Assembly (NCBI GenBank): GCA_964462125.1
Contig: CAYWXT010000214.1
Span: forward strand, 1 to 9,736
Direction: 5' to 3'
From: JAWLFY01 sp964462125
GTDB taxonomy: Bacteria; Planctomycetota; Planctomycetia; Pirellulales; Pirellulaceae
Length of the DNA stretch: 9,736 bases
Shown here: one piece after another, positions 1-6,078 of the stretch
How positions within the stretch are numbered: the stretch's first letter is position 1
Layout of the letters: each line of letters begins with the position of its first letter
Program-made: the position numbers and the translations under genes
The notes under the pieces: generated by a model
The model's database searches: none
The model's input: only the letters and a program-made list of their open reading frames with translations
Told to the model about the DNA's origin: nothing

Positions 1-394
1 CTCCGCCAACAATGTGCCGAGATTGATCCACACCGTCGCGTTGTGCGGCTGGTGTTGCTTGGCGTCTTCCCACAGACGTCGCTCATCCTGGTAATGCGCC
101 AATCGGCTTGCCGATAGTTTGCCGAACAATTCGATGGTTGATCGCAAACGAAAAGTTCACCAACGGGCGGGTGGCGAGCGGAGATTCTACCGGCGGGCGA
201 AGCGGTCCTCGCTGCTGCCCGGTTCCAAACAATGGCCAAACACTTCGGATCGACTCGTTCTCAACGACGGCCGCCACGTCGTCATAGATGAACGGACCAC
301 GGGCTGCAGGCAGATACACCAGAGACACGGCGACCGCCAGGGCCAAGCCACCGCAAAACGCGAACGTGCGGGAATGAAGAAGGTCCGCCGTCAT
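1..394 (-). pseudogene. TMTC/DUF1736-like membrane TPR protein, internally deleted and frameshifted, runs off the left edge
   Basis: Seen: the ATG at 394 opens a reading frame with one hydrophobic segment (SRTFAFCGGLALAVAVSLVY), then GPFIYDDVAAVVENESIR...WPLF and a RPLVNFSFAINHR motif. This is the usual beginning of the polytopic TMTC-type proteins (DUF1736 plus TPR) common in Planctomycetes. Normally a GYHxxNxxIH motif and many membrane helices follow. Here the frame instead ends at a TGA at 83-85. In another minus frame, from about 132 to the window edge, the translation contains AHYQDERRLWEDAKQHQP and TVWINLGTLLAE. That is the entry into the TPR region normally found several hundred residues later. 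I infer an out-of-frame internal deletion with its junction near 95-136. A GTG at 451 would add 19 residues but is less likely than the ATG. The family is thought to act at the membrane; this copy should not give a normal product. Confidence 0.66.
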
Positions 395-427
395 GGGTTC
401 GTTGCTAGGCTGTGATTGAACACCTGT

Positions 428-1294
428 ATGATCGCCTTCCCGCGCTGTCACACGAAGTCTTTGGAGTATAGTTCAGGAAAACATGGCCCCCTTCAGCGGA
501 ACCATCAAGCCGGGCCCGATCGCAGAGGCGGAACCCGCGAATCGGTCCATCCAACCAGAGCAAGCCAGTTGTTTCACGACCTGGAGAAGAATCGAAGTCA
601 CTACAACCGCGTTGTCCGCGAGAAGCAACCGCTCTACTTCGAGCGTTTTGACCGGCGGATGCTGGAAAAGCGGCCCAGGGTTCGAGAGTTGGTGACCCGA
701 GTGTTCGCAGCCCACTTCCCAGAGCCCGCCGGTGATCTCCTCGATCTTGGCTGTGGAACCGGCTTCTACTTTCCCTTATTGAGCCGGCATACAGAGCGAC
801 TGATCGGCGTCGACGTCTCGGAGACGATGCTGGAAATCGCTCAGCAGGTGATCGACGAGTATGGGCTCGACAATTGTCAGGTACGCCAGGGGTCGGCACT
901 CGAACTCGACTTTGCCGACGCCAGCTTTGACGTCGTCCATTCATGGGATTTCCTGCACCATGTGCCCGATGTCGCCGGTGCGTTGGCCGAAATCGCTCGC
1001 GTCCTCAAACCGGGTGGGCGGTACATCGCGTTGGAACCAAATCTGTTGAACCCTTCGATCACCTGGTATCACCTTCGCCGCCGTTCGGAGTGGCGCCTGT
1101 TCACCCAGAACCAGTTTGTGATCCCACGGCGGATGCGGGATCGGTTTGACGTACATGTCGCTTACGACAACACGATCATCAGTTTCCTCGACGAAAGGAC
1201 GTGGTGGCTTTGGAATGCCATCGACCGTGTCACGTCAATCGCACCCCTGCACCTACTGTCGTTTCGTTACACACTCGTCGCCACCAAACAGTGA
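428..1294 (+). CDS. Class I SAM-dependent methyltransferase
   Basis: A Rossmann-fold methyltransferase of about 288 residues; the substrate cannot be told from sequence. Counting from the ATG at 428, motif I DLLDLGCGTGFYFPLL lies near residues 103-118, followed by LIGVDVSETMLEIAQ, whose Asp (near 129) should bind the SAM ribose. Next come SALELDFADASFDVVHSWDFLHHVPD (motifs II and III, with positions around 155-180) and RVLKPGGRYIALEPNLLNP. The C-terminus, ending SFRYTLVATKQ, resembles the closing strand of this family. The start is uncertain: the first 45-50 residues are Arg/Pro/His-rich, look unlike the family and have no clear ribosome binding site. A TTG at 569, just before FHDLEKNRSHYN, is an alternative. 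The gene is divergent from the broken TPR gene and converges with the DUF1585 remnant, 37 bp away. Enzyme class is secure; role unknown. Confidence 0.85.
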   Translation: MIAFPRCHTKSLEYSSGKHGPLQRNHQAGPDRRGGTRESVHPTRASQLFHDLEKNRSHYNRVVREKQPLYFERFDRRMLEKRPRVRELVTRVFAAHFPEPAGDLLDLGCGTGFYFPLLSRHTERLIGVDVSETMLEIAQQVIDEYGLDNCQVRQGSALELDFADASFDVVHSWDFLHHVPDVAGALAEIARVLKPGGRYIALEPNLLNPSITWYHLRRRSEWRLFTQNQFVIPRRMRDRFDVHVAYDNTIISFLDERTWWLWNAIDRVTSIAPLHLLSFRYTLVATKQ

Positions 1295-1331
1295 CACGCA
1301 CGACGATGCGCCGCTGCGATTTGGCGGTTGC

Positions 1332-2490
1332 TCACTTGGTTCCAAATGCCTTGTTCGTGACCACCTCGACCAGCAAGTCTTGAAAGCCGTTGCCGCGCGA
1401 TTTCACGGCCGTCACCCCTTGCCGCAACTCCTGCTTCTCTGCATAGCTCACCGGTCGGCCCGTCGCGTAACTGAGCAACTTCTGTGACAGACACTCGGCG
1501 AAATCGTCGATGTTGTCGGCCACGAATTGTTTCAGATCATTCACATCGTTGAACTCGACGGCTCCTGAACCGGCGATGTCGTTGGGAAACACGCCCGTTG
1601 CACCGCGTCGAGATCAAGATCGTCCGAGTCGCGTATCTGCTTCACGCGATCCCAGCCCACGCCGCCACGGAGTCCTCTACCGTGCTCGACTTGAAGCCAT
1701 CCGGCGAGCAAGCGGGGGTCGTTGTCGAACATCGTTCGCAGCGTGTCCGCCAGTGGTTCCTGCTCGCCTTTCACCCCGTCGATCGGAGCGTTGGCGAAAT
1801 CGAAAACCGGCGTTTCCGACGCGTACAGCTCCACCACCGACTCGAACTCCGGCCAGGCGTCGGAACCAGGGGCGAAGCGAGAAGCGGAGACGCGAATCCG
1901 GTAGGTGCCGGCCGAACGAACCTCATACTTCTCCGGCCACGTCGAACTCCGCCACATCGTGTCCGTTTTCGCTGCGAGCCGCATCGCGCCGTCGATGATG
2001 GCGCCGGAGGAGTAGCTGATGACCAATTCGTCGGCCGCAATGGTGGTGCATGTGGAAGGCTCAGGCGGACGCGGCGGAGGAACGATCCGATCGGCTACCG
2101 CAATGGCGGATTGAAAATAGGCTTCCATCAGTGGGGCTGAAATCACTAGCCCCTCTGCCATGTTGTTGAAGCCGTGCACCGACTCGTCGGAGGGAAAGCC
2201 GTCAGGGGTTTCAAAATCGATCCCAAAGACCTTTCGAACGGTGTGTTCGTACTCGGTCCGTGTCAGACGCCGCAGGGCGGTGCCGCCGGTTGCGGAGTGC
2301 TCCATCAGCGCCATATGCAGCGATTCGATCCCGTCATTTCGCTCGCGGTCGCTGAGCGATCCCGCATCCTCGGGAGGCATTTTCCCGTTCCGCAGGACCT
2401 TCATTACCCGCTCGACGAACTCAGACGTTTTGGGGTCGGACCAGTCATGCCGGTTCGCGTCATCCAGGCGGACTCCGCCATTGGCGTCGT
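1332..2490 (-). pseudogene. Remnant of a PSD1/DUF1587/DUF1592/DUF1588/DUF1585 planctomycete cytochrome-type protein, in two frames
   Basis: Two coding pieces. Piece one (about 2490 to 1598) starts inside a planctomycete cytochrome-like domain (NGGVRLDDANRHDW...VLRNGKMPPEDAG). It continues with DUF1587 (ALRRLTRTEYEHTVRKVFG...GFNNMAEGLVISAPLMEAYFQ) and a carbohydrate-binding-like beta domain (WPEKYEVRSAGTYRIRVSAS). It ends with LLAGWLQVEHGRGLRGGVGW and a stop at 1541. Piece two (1592-1332, another frame) is DUF1585: DLKQFVADNIDDFAECLSQKLLSYATGRPVSY...FQDLLVEVVTNKAFGTK. Family members usually run about 750-900 residues, with a signal peptide and CxxCH heme motif in front and DUF1592 plus DUF1588 before DUF1585. 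All of those are absent here. Neither piece has internal stops and both keep GC-rich third positions. I infer a 5' deletion fused to the neighbouring DUF1552 gene and an internal deletion near 1592-1604. Families are of unknown function. Confidence 0.75.
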
Positions 2491-3323
2491 CTTCATGTGT
2501 TCCAATTCGACACGGACGAGGTCGCGAATCTTGTCGGGGTCGTTGCCGTGATGGGACAGTGTGTGGTATCCGGCCCGCAAGGTTCTTCCGTCCAGGGTGA
2601 AGACCTGGCCTAGGCCGCCGATGTTCATCGTGATCACACGCGTCGAGTCGGTTTGCAGGGCCAGCGCCATCAGGTCATACATCACCTGCTCACACTCCAG
2701 CATCAACGTCGGTGCGATGGGATCGAACTCGGGCGGCGAGTAATCGACACTTGGAACGGGTGTGTCCAAACCGTCTCGCTGCTTCATCACCCGGCGTTCC
2801 ACATCGCGGACGGCCGTGAAGTACTCGTCCAGTTTGGCCCGATCTCGGTGACTGACCGAACGCCGCAGCTGCTTCGCCTCCTCCAGCACCTGGTCCAACG
2901 CGCCTTGGCCGCTGTGCAACAGGTAATCCATCCGCTGCTGGTCCTCCGGTGACGAGAAAAGCTTCTTGTACAACACGCTCGGCCGTTCGATCATCGGCAG
3001 CGCGACACCTTCTTGTGCCCGTTGCCGTCGCGATGATCCAACCCGGAAAAGACCGTCAACTGATCCCGCAGGTGCTCGAGCGGCTTCAGCAACTCGGAGG
3101 TCTCGTAATCGAATCCAGACTGCTCGGGATAGAAAGCCTTCTGGTAGAACCCAAGATAGGTCCCCACACACACCAGCCGCTTGGCGGGACCGCTTCGATC
3201 CGACTCGGAGGTTCGAGCCGACTCGGAAGCGGCTTTCGCTCGTGTCGAATCAAGCATGGGCAGCGCCATGCTAACACCGGAAGCTTTCAAGAACGTTCTG
3301 CGAGCGGTGGGGAGCTGAGACAT
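2491..3323 (-). pseudogene. DUF1552 protein, Tat-exported family, broken by an internal frameshifting deletion and lacking its C-terminus
   Basis: Start chosen at the ATG at 3323, because it puts a Tat motif (ARRTFLKASG) ten residues in. Piece one (3323 to about 3012) carries RLVCVGTYLGFYQKAFYPEQ, FDYETSELLKPLEHLRDQ and LTVFSGLDHRDGNGHK, the DUF1552 N-terminal half; left in that frame it would stop at 2991. Piece two (about 3012-2491, another frame) starts at EGVALPMIERPSVLYKKLF and runs through MDYLLHSGQGALDQVLEEAK, EQVMYDLMALALQTDSTRVI and GYHTLSHHGNDPDKIRDLV. In intact relatives about 60-70 residues separate GH(K) from the EGVALP-like segment. After VRVELEHMK the family similarity stops, about 100-120 residues early. 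The frame then runs through out-of-frame sequence of the adjoining PSD1 gene to a stop at 2404. DUF1552 genes usually sit beside DUF1587/DUF1592 genes, as here. Function of the family is unknown. Confidence 0.78.
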
Positions 3324-3508
3324 CGTGCTCTCGTTCGGTGGGACGGTGGGAACCGTGTAGCGGCGGGGCACAACTCGGCTCATGCCATCGTAACACATCG
3401 AGTCAAGTGGCACGGTTTTCCGGACGAGTCAGTGGGGCGATCCGCCGACGCGTTGCTTGTATGATGGGAAGACGCTTGACACGAAATCCCTCCCACCACC
3501 ACCTTCCC

Positions 3509-3513
3509 GAGGT
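3509..3513 (+). promoter_or_regulatory. Ribosome binding site of the Gfo/Idh/MocA gene
   Basis: GAGGT lies eight bases before the ATG at 3522. It supports that start, which also places the Tat motif at the expected distance from the N-terminus. Confidence 0.55.
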
Positions 3514-3521
3514 CCCACCCC

Positions 3522-4847
3522 ATGTCAGCACTTCATCGAGCTTCGATTTCCCGGCGACGCTTTCTGGCCAACTCCGCTGCCTTCGCATCGATGACGGCGC
3601 TCGGCCGCTCGGGACGCGCCGCGGAGAAGGACCAGCCGCTCCGTTTGGCCGTGATCGGCGTGGCCAACCGCGGTTCGGCGAATTTGAGCGGAGTCTCCTC
3701 GGAAACGATCGCAGCGATCTGCGACGTTGACCAGCGGTATCTCGACCAAGCCTCCAAGCAGTTCCCCAAGGCGGAAGTCTATCGTGACTACCGCGAGTTG
3801 CTCGCCTCGGAGAACGATCTGGACGGGGCCGTCATCAGCACACCAGATCACCATCACGCCCCAGCGACGATACGGGCGATTGAGCAAGGGCTGAGTGTTT
3901 ACTGTGAGAAGCCGCTCACCCATACCGTGGCCGAAGCCCGTGCGGTTGCCGAAGCGGCACGCACCGCGGGCGTGGCGACGCAAATGGGAACCCAGGTCCA
4001 TGCGACCGATAACTATCGACGCGTGGTCGAAAAGATCCGCGCCGGAGCGGTCGGCAGCGTCTCACGAGTCCACGTCTGGGTGGGCAAGGGTTGGGCTGCC
4101 GAAAAGATGCCGTTGCCCAGCGGCGACCCGGCGCCCGAATCGCTCGCCTGGAACCTCTGGCTCGGGCCGGCACCGGAACGCGAATTCACGCCAGGACTGC
4201 ACCCGGCAAACTGGCGGCGCTATCGACCTTACGGCGCCGGGACCCTTGGGGATATGGGTTGCCATTACATCGATCTGCCATTCTGGGCGCTCGGGCTCAA
4301 CGCTCCCGATCGGATCGTCGCCGAAGGGCCCGAGGCGAACCCCGACACATGTCCGGATGGCCTCCGCGTCCGCTACCGGTTCCCCGCGACCGACGACCAC
4401 GACGAAATCGAACTGGTCTGGCACGACGGAAAACTCGCCGCGGACTTTGTCGCCGGCAAGGACTTTCCCGGCAGCGGCGTGTTGTTCGAAGGCGACCAGG
4501 GCAAGATGTTGGCGACCTACGGCTCCCACTCGATCGTCGACGGGAAGGAGCAAGATGTGCAGTCATCGATCGTGCTGATCCCAGATTCCATCGGGCACCA
4601 TGCGGAATGGTTGGCAGCGATCCGCGGCGGCGAACCGTCGCTGTGCAATTTCGACTACGCCGGACCGCTAACGGAAACTGTGCTGCTGGGGACCGTCGCC
4701 CACCTCGCCGGTCGGCCGCTGAAGTGGGACTCAGCAGCAGCCCGGGTACAGGACGACGACGAAGCCAGCACGCTGCTTGGAAAGGACTACCGCGAGGGGT
4801 GGGACGTCAGCGGTGCCGAAGCCGAAAAGCTGACGCTCGCCGATTGA
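3522..4847 (+). CDS. Gfo/Idh/MocA family NAD(P)-dependent oxidoreductase with Tat signal
   Basis: 441 residues, full length for this exported planctomycete family. Residues 9-30 hold a Tat signal (SRRRFLANSAAFASMTALG), so the protein should act outside the cytoplasm. The Rossmann domain follows: RLAVIGVANRGSANL (41-55) in place of the classic GxGxxG, AAICDVDQ (64-71) for cofactor ribose contact, and VISTPDHHHAP (104-114). The family signature is CEKPLTHTVAEAR (128-140), whose Lys130 is the usual catalytic-site lysine. The C-terminal alpha/beta domain has WNLWLGPAP, WRRYRPYGAGTLGDMGCHYI (231-250) and DLPFWAL; the Asp and His of GDMGCHYID are typical active-site residues. Relatives oxidise or epimerise sugars, inositols or glycosides; the substrate here is unknown. 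The gene is divergent from the DUF1552 remnant and convergent with the membrane protein at 4911, and appears to be a single-gene unit. Confidence 0.92.
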   Translation: MSALHRASISRRRFLANSAAFASMTALGRSGRAAEKDQPLRLAVIGVANRGSANLSGVSSETIAAICDVDQRYLDQASKQFPKAEVYRDYRELLASENDLDGAVISTPDHHHAPATIRAIEQGLSVYCEKPLTHTVAEARAVAEAARTAGVATQMGTQVHATDNYRRVVEKIRAGAVGSVSRVHVWVGKGWAAEKMPLPSGDPAPESLAWNLWLGPAPEREFTPGLHPANWRRYRPYGAGTLGDMGCHYIDLPFWALGLNAPDRIVAEGPEANPDTCPDGLRVRYRFPATDDHDEIELVWHDGKLAADFVAGKDFPGSGVLFEGDQGKMLATYGSHSIVDGKEQDVQSSIVLIPDSIGHHAEWLAAIRGGEPSLCNFDYAGPLTETVLLGTVAHLAGRPLKWDSAAARVQDDDEASTLLGKDYREGWDVSGAEAEKLTLAD

Positions 4848-4910
4848 AGCCTCCGGCGCTGTACCGGATTGCCAACACCGGGCGACTGGCCCTCATGCCA
4901 TCCGCCTTCT

Positions 4911-6062
4911 CTATCCTGATTGATTGGTGGTGGCAGCACCGCCCAGTGTTGGCAGCGGTCCCTCCGCGACGGCGCCTGGCTGCCATAGATCCTCGGGTTC
5001 CTGGCCACCGGCGTCCTGGCGGAGCAACAGATAGATCCCGCCCACCAACCCCCACACCAGCGTCAGACTGACGACGACCGGCAGGTAATGGAGCAACTGA
5101 ACCACCGTGCTGGCGAGCGGCGATTCCCCGTCGCCGATCATCCCACCTAAGACAAAGCTGCCCGACAGCGCGACCGCCCGCGCGAGCCCATCGATGATGC
5201 ACAGCGGTACGGCGGCGACCAAGGCATAGAACACAACCTGGATCGGTCGGCGATATAGATATTCGTAGCCACGGCTGAGGGCGTCGAACGGATCAGGCTC
5301 GCGCTCGTTCGCAATCGCGCACCATCCCAGCGGGACCGCAACGTTGGCTCCCAGGGCGAGGATGCCACAGGCAATCGCCAGCAGCAACAAGCCAACCGCC
5401 AGCGGCGTTTCCAGCCACCCCAAATTGCCGACGGTCCGTTCCAACCACCCCGCGGCAGCCAGACCGCTTCCGATCAGCAGGACGCCGAGGGCGGGAATCA
5501 CAGCGACCAACCAACCGGCGGGACTGCGGCGAAGGGCCTGTCCCGCGACGGCACCAAACCCACCCAGCTCGCGACCGGCAGACAACAGCGCCCCTTGCCG
5601 AGCCAGCAAGAGCGCCAGCGGTGTCCAAAGCAACAAGGTCCAAACCACGGCTCCAACCCTCCAATACCAGGCAGCCGACGGCAACAGGGGTTCGAACAGC
5701 GAACTCGGCAATGATCGCCGCAACGTTTCGAGCGTCGCAGGGAGCGCTGGCCGAGCTTGATCACCAGCTTCTGCCGCGAACCCGATTTGACTCCGATCGC
5801 CCCATCCCGGATCGCTCCCCGCCGCAGGATCCCCGCCAACCAATCGCGTCATGCCAGGAATCCAGGCTGCCAAGATCACGGTGACCAGGACCAAATGCGG
5901 CGGCGAGCCGGCCAGCCGAACGATCCGCAACAGGCGGAGCCAGGGAAACAGGTCGACCCACTCGCGGCTCTTGGCGAGCATCCCTGCTTCCAAATCCTGG
6001 CCGGCGTGAATCGAGTGGCCGCCGTCCGGGGCAGTGTCTTCCGAGGCATTGATTGCGTTCAT
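4911..6062 (-). CDS. Polytopic membrane protein, unknown function
   Basis: 383 residues. An acidic, probably cytoplasmic N-terminus (1-50) precedes about six hydrophobic segments: near 55-75, 133-155, 183-206, 218-247, 275-299 and 320-347. A Gly/Pro-rich C-terminal tail follows. A soluble loop of about 60 residues separates the first two helices. The stretch GWCAIANEREPDPFDALSRGYEYLYRRPIQVVFY (247-279) looks like a conserved cytoplasmic signature seen in planctomycete membrane proteins; this is from memory of such proteins, not a search. No catalytic motif, ATPase or known transporter signature is visible. It starts 16 bp after the stop of the secreted Asp-box protein and so probably belongs to the same transcription unit, as its last gene. 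Topology is inferred by eye. Confidence 0.83.
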   Translation of the reverse strand: MNAINASEDTAPDGGHSIHAGQDLEAGMLAKSREWVDLFPWLRLLRIVRLAGSPPHLVLVTVILAAWIPGMTRLVGGDPAAGSDPGWGDRSQIGFAAEAGDQARPALPATLETLRRSLPSSLFEPLLPSAAWYWRVGAVVWTLLLWTPLALLLARQGALLSAGRELGGFGAVAGQALRRSPAGWLVAVIPALGVLLIGSGLAAAGWLERTVGNLGWLETPLAVGLLLLAIACGILALGANVAVPLGWCAIANEREPDPFDALSRGYEYLYRRPIQVVFYALVAAVPLCIIDGLARAVALSGSFVLGGMIGDGESPLASTVVQLLHYLPVVVSLTLVWGLVGGIYLLLRQDAGGQEPEDLWQPGAVAEGPLPTLGGAATTNQSG

Positions 6063-6078
6063 CTACGTTGCATCGATC

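Noticed and set aside
3476..3481. TTGACA before the oxidoreductase gene as a -35 box
   Set aside because: No -10-like sequence lies 15-19 bases downstream, and that region is C-rich and contains the ribosome binding site.
4852..4868. Hairpin TCCGGCGCTGTACCGGA between the convergent oxidoreductase and membrane-protein genes
   Set aside because: Only a five-base stem with no following T-run on either strand, so it is too weak to call a terminator.
4091..5071. Long plus-strand reading frame overlapping the oxidoreductase (326 residues)
   Set aside because: Arg/Pro-rich translation without family motifs. It is an open-frame shadow of the GC-rich oxidoreductase gene, as are the other long Arg-rich frames at 7552-8634 and 8414-9223.
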